A program made the position numbers and the translations under genes. The notes beneath the pieces are model-generated. The model was not told the origin of the DNA. It ran no database searches and saw only the letters and a list, made by a program, of their open reading frames with translations. This document shows positions 8,547 through 16,908 of a stretch of DNA of 64,000 nt, one piece after another (positions within the stretch are counted from its first letter, which is position 1; each line of letters starts with the position of its first letter). The stretch comes from WLMZ01 sp038227995 (GTDB lineage Bacteria; Actinomycetota; Acidimicrobiia; Acidimicrobiales; Ilumatobacteraceae), in contig JBBRPP010000010.1 of the NCBI GenBank assembly GCA_038227995.1, forward strand, positions 82,112 through 146,111. The letters are read 5' to 3'.

Positions 8547-9326
8547 TCAGTAAGGAGCCGTGCCGCCGTCGATGGAGATGAGCGATCCGGTGATGCCTGC
8601 ACCCGCATCGGAGGCCAGCAGCACAGCTACTGCAGCGACGTCGTCGACCTCGATGAGCCGCTTGATCGCCGATTCTTGGGCGAACATGTCGAGCAGCCCT
8701 GCGTAGTCGATGCCCATCGATGCAGCAGCAGGGGGTCCCTCCTGGAGCATCGTGTCGGTCTCGATGGCGCCGGGGCACAGCGCGTTGACGGTGATGCCCA
8801 ACGTGCCGACTTCGTGTGCGGCTGATTTGGTGAGTCCATTGATGGCGTGCTTCGCGGCGACATAGATCGAAATGCCCGGCTTGCCGACCTTGCCCTCGAG
8901 CGAACTGACCGACATCACCCGCCCGAACTGCTGCGGGATCATGTAGTGGAAGGCACGCCGCATCGTCCAGAACGTGTGCCAGAAGTTCCACACCAGTGAG
9001 TCCTGCATCGCCTCGTCGGTGAGGTCGACGATTGGGGCATGGCCCGACGCACCTCCCGCGTTGGCGACGAGGATGTCGATCCGGCCGAACTTCTCCACTG
9101 TCCCATCGATGATGGCCTCGCACGCCTCGCGTTTCTTGACATCGCCGGCGATGTAGTGCACACGATCGCCGGCGTCGAGTGCGGCCAGCGTGCGCTCAGC
9201 CTTGTCCGGGTCGCGCCCATTGATGACGACGCGGGCACCTTCGGCCAGGAACGCCTGGGCGACGCCCAAGCCGATGCCACGCGTGCCGCCGGTGACGCAC
9301 GCGACGCGTCCATCGAGTACTCCCAT
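8547..9326 (-). CDS. Short-chain dehydrogenase (SDR), tandem copy 1
   Basis: 259 aa from ATG 9326, which has a GGAGAAGGGG run 6-10 bases upstream; the longer start at 9344 has no such site. TGGTRGIG (12-19), VINGRD (NADP-type), ANAGG and YVAAK, ending IDGGTAPY. It is paralogous to the gene at 7739, 25 bases downstream, with shared stretches such as AAHEVGTLGITVNA. Unlike that copy it keeps the normal NAG motif. The TetR gene at 9436 reads toward it, so the 109-base gap (9327-9435) may carry its promoter and includes the AT-rich TCAATTATGGGG at 9406-9417. Confidence 0.9.
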   Translation of the reverse strand: MGVLDGRVACVTGGTRGIGLGVAQAFLAEGARVVINGRDPDKAERTLAALDAGDRVHYIAGDVKKREACEAIIDGTVEKFGRIDILVANAGGASGHAPIVDLTDEAMQDSLVWNFWHTFWTMRRAFHYMIPQQFGRVMSVSSLEGKVGKPGISIYVAAKHAINGLTKSAAHEVGTLGITVNALCPGAIETDTMLQEGPPAAASMGIDYAGLLDMFAQESAIKRLIEVDDVAAVAVLLASDAGAGITGSLISIDGGTAPY

Positions 9327-9435
9327 GAGAAACCCCTTCTCCATGCTCGTGGCCGACGCCGCAGCGTCGCATCCCCCTCAATCAAGTGGGAAACATATCA
9401 GACGTTCAATTATGGGGTTGACTCCGGCCGAGAGA

Positions 9436-10074
9436 TCACTTCGTCGGCAATGCAGTCAACTCGCCACGCAGGGCCATCTTGATCGATTTGACCGCACGCT
9501 CGTGACGCTTCGGGTCGTCGGAGACACCATCCGTCAACCCGATGAGGATCATCCGGACGAACTCGATCACGAACGGCCGAGTCTTCTTGGAGATCTCGCC
9601 GCCGGCGACTCCGGCATCGACGAGCCGCACGAAGAAGTCGTCGCGGCGGTCGGAGTGCTCGCCGAGCATCTCCAGGATCTCCGGATGACGGCGCATGTCG
9701 GTACGGACCGCTCCCAGGAAGGCGGCGAGCGAGGGATCTTCCTTGTTCAGCTGGTGCGCGGTGTCGAGCACCGCCTCGAACTTGCCGATGAACCCGTTGG
9801 TGCGGTCGGTGGCGTGGTTGAACCGGCCGTAGATCCGCTGTTGTACGTCGTCGTGAACGGCGATGTACAGGTCCAGTTTCGAGCCGAAGTGGTGATACAG
9901 CGCACCGGCCGTGAGCCCGATCTCGGCGGCGAGACCGCGATTCGTCGAGGCGTCGTAACCGCCCGCGGCAAATGAGGTTCGGGCGATGTCCAGGATGCGT
10001 CGGCGAGTGTCCGCTGAATCCGTTGCAGGCGGTCGGCCGAGTCGCTTCGGGGGGCGTGTCTTGTGTTGAGCCAT
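9436..10074 (-). CDS. TetR-family transcriptional regulator
   Basis: 212 aa. A basic N-terminus (HKTRPPKRLGRPP) precedes the TetR helix-turn-helix, with LAAEIGLTAGALYHHFGSK as the recognition region. The C-terminal ligand-binding half is helical and variable, so the inducer cannot be guessed. Such regulators normally repress adjacent genes until an intermediate or acyl-CoA binds. It lies between two SDR groups on the same strand; the palindrome-like CTGAAC-GCG-GTTGAG at 10971-10985 upstream of the preceding SDR is a candidate site for it or for another TetR protein in this window. Confidence 0.9.
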   Translation of the reverse strand: MAQHKTRPPKRLGRPPATDSADTRRRILDIARTSFAAGGYDASTNRGLAAEIGLTAGALYHHFGSKLDLYIAVHDDVQQRIYGRFNHATDRTNGFIGKFEAVLDTAHQLNKEDPSLAAFLGAVRTDMRRHPEILEMLGEHSDRRDDFFVRLVDAGVAGGEISKKTRPFVIEFVRMILIGLTDGVSDDPKRHERAVKSIKMALRGELTALPTK

Positions 10075-10157
10075 CTGCAGCAGTATGCGTCACCAGCGAG
10101 CAGTCGCGGACCATTTACCGCAGTGGCCCGATTCCGCGGGCCACAAACGAGTTGTGT

Positions 10158-10952
10158 TCAGCCCGTGCGAGGCTTGTAGGTGTGCGTGCGTTGAGTGCGG
10201 CCGCCAGCGACCAAGATGAGTTGTCCGGTGACCCACGATGCGGCGTCGGACGCCAGGTAGAGAACGGCGCCAGCGATGTCATCCGGCGTGCCGATCCGGC
10301 CGAGGGGGATGGTGGAAGCGATCGCATCCAGTTGCCCCGCAGTGTTGAGCACCTGATCGAACGCCTCGGTGGCGACGGGACCCGGAGCGACCGTGTTGAC
10401 GCGGATGTTCGGCGCCAACTCCAGCGCGAGTGTCTCGCTGAGATTGTTCATGCCCGCCTTGGCCGCGGCATACGGACCGGTGAACGGTGAGCCGCGCATG
10501 CCGGCGCCGGAGCTGATGTTGATGATCGAGCTGCCCGGCTTCATCCGCGTTGCCGCTGCCTTGCAGCCCTGGAACGCGGACGTCAGGTTCAGCTCGAGCT
10601 GGGCACGAAAAATCTCGTCGGGAGTGTCGACGAGGGCGCGGGTCGTCTTCTCGTCCGAACCGCCGACGTTGTTGACCCACACATCGATTCGACCGAATCG
10701 AGTCATTGCCTGATCGGCGAGGCTCTCCGACAGATCACGGATGTCGCCGGCAACGATCAGCGCTTGGCGACCTCGCTCCTCGATTCCGGCGGCTGTGGCT
10801 TCCAGATCGGTGATCCGGCGGGCGTTGATCACGACGTCACACCCGGCGTCGGCCAGGCCCCACGCAATGGCACGTCCGATGCCCTGCCCGGAGCCCGTGA
10901 CCACGGCGACGCGTCCAGAGAGATCGAACAGGTCGAGCAGGCTCGCGGTCAT
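10158..10952 (-). CDS. Short-chain dehydrogenase (SDR)
   Basis: 264 aa from ATG 10952 (MTASLLDLFDLSGRVAVVTG); an in-frame GTG at 10961 is an alternative. TGSGQGIG, NARRITD (NADP-type), NNVGG and catalytic YAAAK. It is closely related to the SDR at 22518: both share INISSGA(G/A), GSP(F/Y)(T/N)GPYAAAKAG and VAPGPV(A/P)TE, so they are probably paralogues with related substrates. The C-terminus extends past the usual AGG end with a basic tail (RTQRTHTYKPRTG). It lies 83 bases upstream of the TetR gene on the same strand. Confidence 0.88.
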   Translation of the reverse strand: MTASLLDLFDLSGRVAVVTGSGQGIGRAIAWGLADAGCDVVINARRITDLEATAAGIEERGRQALIVAGDIRDLSESLADQAMTRFGRIDVWVNNVGGSDEKTTRALVDTPDEIFRAQLELNLTSAFQGCKAAATRMKPGSSIINISSGAGMRGSPFTGPYAAAKAGMNNLSETLALELAPNIRVNTVAPGPVATEAFDQVLNTAGQLDAIASTIPLGRIGTPDDIAGAVLYLASDAASWVTGQLILVAGGRTQRTHTYKPRTG

Positions 10953-10970
10953 GGCCGTCACATTGACAAA

Positions 10971-10985
10971 CTGAACGCGGTTGAG
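10971..10985. promoter_or_regulatory. Candidate TetR-type operator half-palindrome
   Basis: CTGAAC-GCG-GTTGAG is an inverted repeat with one mismatch in six, located 18 bases upstream of the 10952 start. CTGAACG also occurs in several other intergenic gaps of the window (11868, 35332, 45896, 54106). Assignment to a particular repressor is inference. Confidence 0.35.
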
Positions 10986-11016
10986 CCAAGTCCAGTTGCA
11001 TCAATCCCGGTTCGCG

Positions 11017-11796
11017 CTAGCGGCCGATCGGGCGAGGTGGGAACTGGCCGGTGCTCGCGGTGATGCCACCGTCGACCGGAACGACGGCCCCGTTCACGAA
11101 CGAGGCCTCAGGGGAGGTGAGGAACGCGATCACGGCTGCGACTTCGACGGCCCGACCCCAACGTTGGAGGGGGATCGTGCGACGAAGCTGTTCGTGCATG
11201 GCCTGCAACCGCGCGGTCATCTCCGTCTCGGTGGGTCCGGGACACACAGCGTTGACCGTGATGCCGTCGGGGCCGAGATCAACGGCTGCCGCGCGCACGA
11301 GGTTGATGACGGCGCCCTTGGACGTGTTGTACGCCCACATGTTCGGATCGCCGCCGATGCCCGATGTCGAGGCGGTCACCACGATCCGGCCACCGCGACC
11401 CGCCGAACGTAACGACGGCACGACCGCCCGAATGCCGAGCGCGACCGCACGCACGTTGACTGCGATGGCGCGATCGAACTCCTCCATCGGAAGTTCGAGC
11501 AGATCGCCGCTCATCGGCACCCCCGCGTTCAACACCGCTGCGTCCAGTCGTCCGAATCGATCGAGTGCGGCGCTCACCGCTCGGGTGTTGGTCCCATCAC
11601 TCGTGACGTCGCCCGCCACGATCTCCACTGACTCATCGAGTCCGCGAGCCGAGACCCAGTCGAACCGACTCACCTCGAGATCCACCGCAACCACCGAGTT
11701 GCCCAGCTCGACGAGCCGCTCGACGGTCGCCCGACCGATGCCTGATGCCGCGCCGGTGACAATTGCGACCCGTCCGGTTCGTGCCAGGTTCGTCAT
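11017..11796 (-). CDS. Short-chain dehydrogenase (SDR)
   Basis: 259 aa from ATG 11796 (MTNLARTGRVAIVTGAASG). TGAASGIG, an Asp after strand 2 (VAVDLE) that favours NAD(H), LNAGV, and YNTSK as the catalytic Tyr/Lys. It ends VDGGITASTGQFPPRPIGR, a short Pro/Arg tail beyond the usual DGG end. The 166-base region between it and the plus-strand SDR at 11963 is a divergent promoter region with two half-sites (CTGAACGG at 11868, CGTTCGG at 11899). A longer open frame to 12129 would overlap the divergent gene and is not used. Confidence 0.87.
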   Translation of the reverse strand: MTNLARTGRVAIVTGAASGIGRATVERLVELGNSVVAVDLEVSRFDWVSARGLDESVEIVAGDVTSDGTNTRAVSAALDRFGRLDAAVLNAGVPMSGDLLELPMEEFDRAIAVNVRAVALGIRAVVPSLRSAGRGGRIVVTASTSGIGGDPNMWAYNTSKGAVINLVRAAAVDLGPDGITVNAVCPGPTETEMTARLQAMHEQLRRTIPLQRWGRAVEVAAVIAFLTSPEASFVNGAVVPVDGGITASTGQFPPRPIGR

Positions 11797-11867
11797 CGGC
11801 GCACGGCGCGTTGGTTGTACCGGGAATCGATCATGCCAAACCGTAGCTGGGGCCTCTGCCAAGAGTG

Positions 11868-11905
11868 CTGAACGGTCCGCTTGCACATAGTGAATGCTCG
11901 TTCGG
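11868..11905. promoter_or_regulatory. Candidate operator half-sites in a divergent promoter
   Basis: CTGAACGG (11868-11875) and CGTTCGG (11899-11905) lie in opposite orientation 23 bases apart, in the gap between the divergent SDR genes at 11796 (-) and 11963 (+). The first octamer recurs exactly in other intergenic gaps here. The regulator is unknown; TetR genes at 9436 and 13552 flank the region. Confidence 0.35.
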
Positions 11906-11962
11906 TTATCTTTCGAGATATTCGCAACTGCGCTCACCGCGCGACACGCACAGGAGATGACC

Positions 11963-12718
11963 ATGGATCTCGGACTCGCCGGCAAGAAGGCCCTCATCTC
12001 GGGTGCCACCAAGGGCATCGGGCGGGCAATCGCCGAAACCCTGCTCGCTGAAGGCGCCTCGGTGGCGATCTGCGCGCGCAGCGCCGACGGTCTGCAGCAG
12101 GCGATCGACGAGATGTCGTCGCTCGGCACCGTCGTCGGTCAGGTGGTCGACGCGGCCGATGGCGATGCGGTGACGGCCTGGGTCGCGGCATCGGCCGAAC
12201 AGCTCGGCGGCATCGACATCTACGTCCACAACACTTCGGGCAAGCCCGCCAAGACCACCGAAGGTTGGTTGAACAACTTCAACATCGATCTCATGGCCCT
12301 CGTCCTCGGTGTCGGCGCGGCGACCGACGCGCTCGCCGATGGCGGCGGTTCCGTCGTCAGCATCGGAACGACAGCGACCGCCGAGCACTTTGCATCGGGC
12401 TCCAACAGCTACAGCGCCTTCAAGTCCGCTGTCACGAACTGGACGCTCGGTCAGGCCCAGGTGCTCGGAGCGAAGGGCATCCGATGCAATGTCGTGTCGC
12501 CCGGTCCGATCTTCGTCGAAGGTGGCGACTGGAATAGGATCAAGGACCACATGGCCGGGTTCTACGAAGCCACCGAGAAGCTGCACCCGCAGGGCGCGCT
12601 GGGCACGGTGACCGACGTCGCCAACGTCGTGGCCTTTCTGGCCAGCGACGCGGCGCGACATGTGAATGGCGCCAACGTCACCGTCGACGGTGGCTTCCTC
12701 AAGCGCGTCGACTTCTGA
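11963..12718 (+). CDS. Short-chain dehydrogenase (SDR)
   Basis: 251 aa from ATG 11963, placed seven bases after AGGAG; the ATG at 11957 abuts that site and is less likely. SGATKGIG, ICARSAD (NADP-type), a variant NNAG region reading HNTSG, and catalytic YSAFK. SPGPIFVEGGDW resembles SDRs annotated as 3-oxoacyl reductase-like in degradative clusters. It opens the plus-strand run that continues with ThuA, TetR and the thiolase/2-oxoacid dehydrogenase genes, 28 bases ahead of the ThuA start. Confidence 0.88.
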   Translation: MDLGLAGKKALISGATKGIGRAIAETLLAEGASVAICARSADGLQQAIDEMSSLGTVVGQVVDAADGDAVTAWVAASAEQLGGIDIYVHNTSGKPAKTTEGWLNNFNIDLMALVLGVGAATDALADGGGSVVSIGTTATAEHFASGSNSYSAFKSAVTNWTLGQAQVLGAKGIRCNVVSPGPIFVEGGDWNRIKDHMAGFYEATEKLHPQGALGTVTDVANVVAFLASDAARHVNGANVTVDGGFLKRVDF

Positions 12719-12746
12719 CCGCAGTGTCGATCGAGGGATCGCAGAG

Positions 12747-13517
12747 ATGAGCGCCTCGCCGACCGGCAGCCGGATCGACGTCACGTTGGTCGCCGGTGGG
12801 ATGTACCACGACATCGACTATGCGCGGCTCGAGCTGCTGGCGCTGCTCGGTGAGCATGAGGAGTTCCGCGTTCGGGTTCAGCCCGACTACGAAGACGCCG
12901 ACGCGATCGCAGCCGGGTCGATCCTCGTCAGCTACACGTGCAACGTGCGCCCGTCCGACGGCGCTCAGGCGACGATCCGCTCGTGGGTCGAAGGGGGTGG
13001 GCGATGGGTGGCATTGCACGGCACGAACGCCGCGCTCGATGTGGGAACACCCAACGGCGTCGACTCGCCTCGGGTGTTTCCACTCTGGGCCGACATGCTC
13101 GGCTCGCAGTTCATCGCCCATCCACCCATCGCTCCGTATCTCGTCGAGGTGTCATCGGCAGAGCAATGGCTCGTGGCCGGCATCGAGCCGTTCGAGACCG
13201 ACGACGAGCTCTACCTATCCGAATACGCCGACCGCGACGCTCTTGTTCCGCTCCTGCACACGACATGGTCGGGTACCGCACGCGGATTCGTCGAGAGCGA
13301 CTGGACCAGTGGGCCGGATCGCCACCTCGTGATGTACCTGCGCGAGTTGGGCCATGGCGCAGTGCTCTACAACACGCTCGGGCACTGCCGGGGCCATTAC
13401 GACATGGCCCCGATGGTGCCCTACTACCCGAAGATCGAGCGCGGCTCGTGGCAACAACCCGCCTATCGCGAATTGCTGCGTCGCTCGCTGCGTTGGGCCC
13501 GCTGGGAGAACGAGTAG
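12747..13517 (+). CDS. ThuA-like domain protein
   Basis: 256 aa from ATG 12747 (MSASPTGSRIDVTLVAGG). The flavodoxin/glutamine-amidotransferase-like ThuA fold is recognisable from GGGRWVALHGTNAA, FIAHPPIAPYLVEV, FETDDELYL and the late HGAVLYNTLGHCRGHYD. The ThuA family occurs in sugar utilisation but its reaction is poorly defined; some members oxidise or isomerise sugars. A second, more divergent ThuA-like protein is at 45041 and shares the TDE-LYL and HG/HH landmarks. Weak ribosome site, so coupling to the upstream SDR is likely. Confidence 0.75.
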   Translation: MSASPTGSRIDVTLVAGGMYHDIDYARLELLALLGEHEEFRVRVQPDYEDADAIAAGSILVSYTCNVRPSDGAQATIRSWVEGGGRWVALHGTNAALDVGTPNGVDSPRVFPLWADMLGSQFIAHPPIAPYLVEVSSAEQWLVAGIEPFETDDELYLSEYADRDALVPLLHTTWSGTARGFVESDWTSGPDRHLVMYLRELGHGAVLYNTLGHCRGHYDMAPMVPYYPKIERGSWQQPAYRELLRRSLRWARWENE

Positions 13518-13551
13518 AAGCTCGGCCGTCCGGGGTAGTTTCTCTGTCATC

Positions 13552-14151
13552 ATGGCTGCGATCGACCCGACCTCGAATGGCGCGGGCCCGAAGTCCCGAA
13601 TCGGGCGCCCGCCGAAGGTCGACGACCAAGGCACCCCCACCCGCGAGCGACTCCTCCGCGCCGCTGTCGACGCGTGTGTCGAGTTCGGATACGAGGGGGT
13701 CACGCTCTCTGACATCGCTCGTCGGGCGAGTGTCTCCACCCCGGCCGTCTACAGCCACTTCCGCGGGAAGGCGGCTCTGATGGTCGAGGCGATCAAGCAC
13801 GAGCTGCACGCCATCTCGCGTACCCGACTGCCGGGTGAGGCAAGCATCCGAGAGGTGGCCAGACTCTGGCTGCAGCCGTCGTTCGCTCCGACAAGGGTTC
13901 TGGTCGCCGAGCTTCACTGTGCGGCGATCCGCCAGCCAGATGTCGCCGAGCTGCTTGCCGACTGGCAGCGCGAGAACGCGGTTCGGCTTCAGCGCGCGGG
14001 CCTCTCACTGAGCCAGGCGCGGATGTACTACATGCTGCTGCTCGGGCTCTCGCACGCTGACGAAGTCAGCAGCCTGGCAGTCAGCCAAGCGGAGACCGAG
14101 GCGGTTCTGAATCAGCTGATCGACGGATGGTTCGCCCACCACGATCGTTAG
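13552..14151 (+). CDS. TetR-family transcriptional regulator
   Basis: 199 aa from ATG 13552. The N-terminal arm SRIGRPPKVDD is followed by the TetR helix-turn-helix, with LSDIARRASVSTPAVYSHFRGK as the DNA-reading part. The rest is a helical effector domain with no recognisable ligand signature. Its position between the SDR-ThuA pair and the DUF35-thiolase operon suggests it controls one or both. The AT-rich palindrome at 14217-14227, between its stop and the DUF35 start, is a plausible operator. Confidence 0.9.
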   Translation: MAAIDPTSNGAGPKSRIGRPPKVDDQGTPTRERLLRAAVDACVEFGYEGVTLSDIARRASVSTPAVYSHFRGKAALMVEAIKHELHAISRTRLPGEASIREVARLWLQPSFAPTRVLVAELHCAAIRQPDVAELLADWQRENAVRLQRAGLSLSQARMYYMLLLGLSHADEVSSLAVSQAETEAVLNQLIDGWFAHHDR

Positions 14152-14216
14152 CTCGTGCGGGTCACCTTCGCTGAGACCGACCGTTCGGGCGACTGCTAGT
14201 CTTCCTTCCCGAATGG

Positions 14217-14227
14217 TTATTTAATAA
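14217..14227. promoter_or_regulatory. AT-rich palindrome upstream of the DUF35-thiolase operon
   Basis: TTATT-T-AATAA is a perfect inverted repeat about a central base, striking in this GC-rich sequence. It lies 49 bases upstream of the DUF35 ATG and immediately downstream of a TetR gene. It may be an operator or part of a promoter. Confidence 0.35.
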
Positions 14228-14275
14228 GTCGTCGACGACCGGAATCCGACGTCGCCTCGCATCCCAGGGAGCCAC

Positions 14276-14743
14276 ATGAGCACCATCACCAACGTCGCTG
14301 TCGCAGATGGCATCTTCTCCGTCGTCGACGGTCAGCCGCGGCTGCTCGGCAGTCGATGCACTGGCTGCGGCAACCACATGTTCCCTCGCCAGAGCGGCTG
14401 CCCGAAGTGCATGGGCAACGAACAAGAAGACGTCAAGCTGGCCACCACGGGAACGCTCTGGACGTGGACGGTCCAGGCCTTTCCACCCAAGTCACCGCCG
14501 TACCTCGGGCCGGTGGGCGATGCGTTCGTCCCCTACGGCGTCGGCTACATCGAACTCGCCGGCCAAGTACGCGTCGAGGCACGCCTCACCGAGTCGGATC
14601 CCACCAAGTTGGTCATCGGTATGCCGATGCAGATCGTGCTCGAACCGTTGTGCATCGACGAGGAAGGCAATCAGGTGGTCACCTACGCATTCGCACCCGC
14701 TGCGACCACGAGTACGGCAACCAACGAGGGAGGCCAATCATGA
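14276..14743 (+). CDS. DUF35 OB-fold/zinc-ribbon protein, thiolase partner
   Basis: 155 aa with CAGGGAG six bases before the ATG. A rubredoxin-like zinc ribbon is formed by Cys28, Cys31, Cys42 and Cys45 (CTGCG...CPKC), followed by an OB-fold with TTGTLWTWTVQAF and GYIELAG. In known systems DUF35 proteins bind a thiolase and help channel or position acyl-CoA, for example in steroid side-chain retro-aldol complexes and archaeal HMG-CoA synthesis. The stop overlaps the start of the thiolase gene (ATGA at 14740), which supports a physical partnership. Confidence 0.9.
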   Translation: MSTITNVAVADGIFSVVDGQPRLLGSRCTGCGNHMFPRQSGCPKCMGNEQEDVKLATTGTLWTWTVQAFPPKSPPYLGPVGDAFVPYGVGYIELAGQVRVEARLTESDPTKLVIGMPMQIVLEPLCIDEEGNQVVTYAFAPAATTSTATNEGGQS

Positions 14744-15879
14744 GCAATGTTGCGATCGTCGGAATCGGCATGCACGAGTTCGGCCGCAATGACGGCGTCT
14801 CCGGCATGGACCAGGGAGTCGTTGCCGTGCGTCGCGCGCTCGCCGACTGCGGCATGCAGTGGTCCGACATGCAGTTCGCCGTGGGCGGATCGATGGACGG
14901 CGGTGCTGCTGACACGATGGTCAGTCGCGTCGGTCTTACCGGCCTCCCGTTCACCAACGTCGTCAACGGCTGCGCGACCGGCGGTACGGCACTCGCCCAG
15001 GCAGTGAACACAATCGAGTCCGGGGCGTGCGATCTCGGGATTGCGATCGGCTTCGACAAGCACGAGCCCGGAGCGTTCCGCATCAAGGGTCCGCGCGGCA
15101 AGGACTGGTACGGCGGGTCTGGACTCGCTCTCACCACACAGTTCTTCGGGATGAAGATCACCCGCTACATGCACGAGCATGGCATCAGCCAGTCGACCCT
15201 CGCCAAGGTCTCGGCGAAGGCATTCCGCAACGGATCGCTGAACCCGATGGCATGGCGTCGCAAGCCACTCAGCGAGCAGGAAGTGCTCGATTCGCTGATG
15301 CTCTCATATCCGCTGACGCAGTACATGTTCTGCTCCCCCGGCGAGGGTGGCGTGGCGATGATCCTGTGTCGCGCCGACAAGGCCAAGCAGTACACCGATC
15401 GGCCGATCTATCTGCAGGCGGCCGCGGTGCGGACCCGCAAGTTCGGATCGTTCGAGGTTCTCGCGCCATCGATCGCGATCGAGCACGATCCGGGCCCGAC
15501 GACGGCCGCGTCCAAGGCAGCCTTCGAGATGGCCGGCATCGGCCCGAATGACATCGACGTCGCACAGTTGCAGGACACCGAAGCCGGTGCCGAGATCATG
15601 CACATGGCCGAGAACGGTTTCTGCGAGCACGGCGAACAGGAGCAGATGCTCGCCAACGGAGACACCGAGATCGGTGGGCGACTGCCGGTCAACACCGACG
15701 GTGGCTGCTTGGCCAACGGCGAGCCGATCGGTGCCTCGGGGCTTCGGCAGGTGTACGAGAACGTGCTGCAGCTGCGCGGCGACGCCGGTGAAAGACAGGT
15801 ACCCAACAATCCAAAGGTCGCCTATACCCACGTGTACGGTGCGCCCGGCATCAGCGGCGTCACGATCCTCAGCCGCTGA
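14740..15879 (+). CDS. Thiolase-superfamily protein (SCP2/lipid-transfer thiolase type)
   Basis: 379 aa. The nucleophile is Cys78 in NGCATGG. The C-terminal catalytic loops read NGEPIGASG, where Glu replaces the His of classical GHPxG thiolases, a feature of the SCP2-thiolase/lipid-transfer subgroup, and HVYGAPG near the end. These proteins cleave or form C-C bonds next to an acyl-CoA, some as retro-aldolases with a DUF35 partner. Gene overlap with DUF35 and the 2-oxoacid dehydrogenase genes just downstream suggest late-stage chain shortening. Whether this is a true thiolase or an aldolase cannot be settled from sequence. Confidence 0.9.
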   Translation: MSNVAIVGIGMHEFGRNDGVSGMDQGVVAVRRALADCGMQWSDMQFAVGGSMDGGAADTMVSRVGLTGLPFTNVVNGCATGGTALAQAVNTIESGACDLGIAIGFDKHEPGAFRIKGPRGKDWYGGSGLALTTQFFGMKITRYMHEHGISQSTLAKVSAKAFRNGSLNPMAWRRKPLSEQEVLDSLMLSYPLTQYMFCSPGEGGVAMILCRADKAKQYTDRPIYLQAAAVRTRKFGSFEVLAPSIAIEHDPGPTTAASKAAFEMAGIGPNDIDVAQLQDTEAGAEIMHMAENGFCEHGEQEQMLANGDTEIGGRLPVNTDGGCLANGEPIGASGLRQVYENVLQLRGDAGERQVPNNPKVAYTHVYGAPGISGVTILSR

Positions 15880-15924
15880 CACGGATTCAATCCGGCCAAC
15901 TCGTTCTCTCACGACAGGATCAAC

Positions 15925-16908
15925 ATGGAACTCTCGACCGAGGTGCTGATGGACATGCACCGCCGGATGGTGCGCATCCGCCTCTTCGAAGAAGCCGCCG
16001 GCAAGCTCGCCGAGGCGGCGAGGCTGCCGGGTTTCCTCCACCTCTACGTCGGTCAGGAGGCCGTCGCTGCCGGTGTGTGCGCGACCCTCTCAGACGACGA
16101 CCAGATCACCTCGACGCATCGCGGCCACGGCCATCTCGTCGCCAAGGGTGGGCAGTTCAACGAGATGATGGCGGAGCTGATGGGCAAGGCCACCGGTTAC
16201 TGCAAGGGCAAGGGAGGTTCGATGCACATCTCGAACCTCGACGTGGGCATGCTCGGCGCGAACGGGATCGTCGGGGCCGGCGCCCCGATTGCCGTCGGCG
16301 CAGGCTTTGCCAACAAGTACAAGGGCAACGGCAACGTCGCGGCGGCGTTCTTCGGCGACGGTTCGACGAACATCGGTGCTTTCCACGAGGCCGCGAACAT
16401 GGCGTGCGCGCTCCGGTTGCCCGTGCTGTTCATCTGCGAGAACAACGAGTACGGCGAGTTCACCGCTCGTGAGAAGACGATGGCGATCACCGACATCGTC
16501 GACCGCGCGGCCGGCTACGGCATGCCGGGCGTGATCGTCGACGGGATGGACGTCGTTGCTGTGCACGAAGCCGCTGTCGAGGCTGCTGCCCGGGCCCGCC
16601 GCGGCGAGGGCCCGTCGCTCATCGAGGCAAAGACGTACCGATTCTACAACCATCACGGGATTCAGAACCTTGGCCTCAAGTACCGCAGCGACGACGAGGT
16701 CGCGACCTGGCGTGAACGAGACCCGATTTTCACCTTCGAGGCTCGACTGGTGGCCGCCGGGACCACACAGCAGTCCGAGTTCGACGACATCTGGGCAGAA
16801 CTGAGGGCCGACATCGCCGCCTCCATCGAGTTCGCCGAGTCCAGCCCCTTCCCGACCCCGGATCGACTGCTGGCCGACGTCTACACCGTGATGGCCGGCG
16901 CGTCATGA
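15925..16908 (+). CDS. acoA: TPP-dependent 2-oxoacid/acetoin dehydrogenase E1 component, alpha subunit
   Basis: 327 aa. Thiamine diphosphate motif GDGSTN (144-149) ending in the NN pair at 173-174, plus the E1-alpha phosphate-binding region GKGGSMHI (96-102) and STHRGHGH. The short length and the AcoX-like neighbour favour the acetoin-dehydrogenase class over the large housekeeping pyruvate dehydrogenase. With E1 beta it decarboxylates a 2-oxoacid or cleaves acetoin and loads the acyl group onto E2. Followed by E1 beta with an ATGA overlap at 16905. The symbol reflects family resemblance; substrate could differ. Confidence 0.88.
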   Translation: MELSTEVLMDMHRRMVRIRLFEEAAGKLAEAARLPGFLHLYVGQEAVAAGVCATLSDDDQITSTHRGHGHLVAKGGQFNEMMAELMGKATGYCKGKGGSMHISNLDVGMLGANGIVGAGAPIAVGAGFANKYKGNGNVAAAFFGDGSTNIGAFHEAANMACALRLPVLFICENNEYGEFTAREKTMAITDIVDRAAGYGMPGVIVDGMDVVAVHEAAVEAAARARRGEGPSLIEAKTYRFYNHHGIQNLGLKYRSDDEVATWRERDPIFTFEARLVAAGTTQQSEFDDIWAELRADIAASIEFAESSPFPTPDRLLADVYTVMAGAS

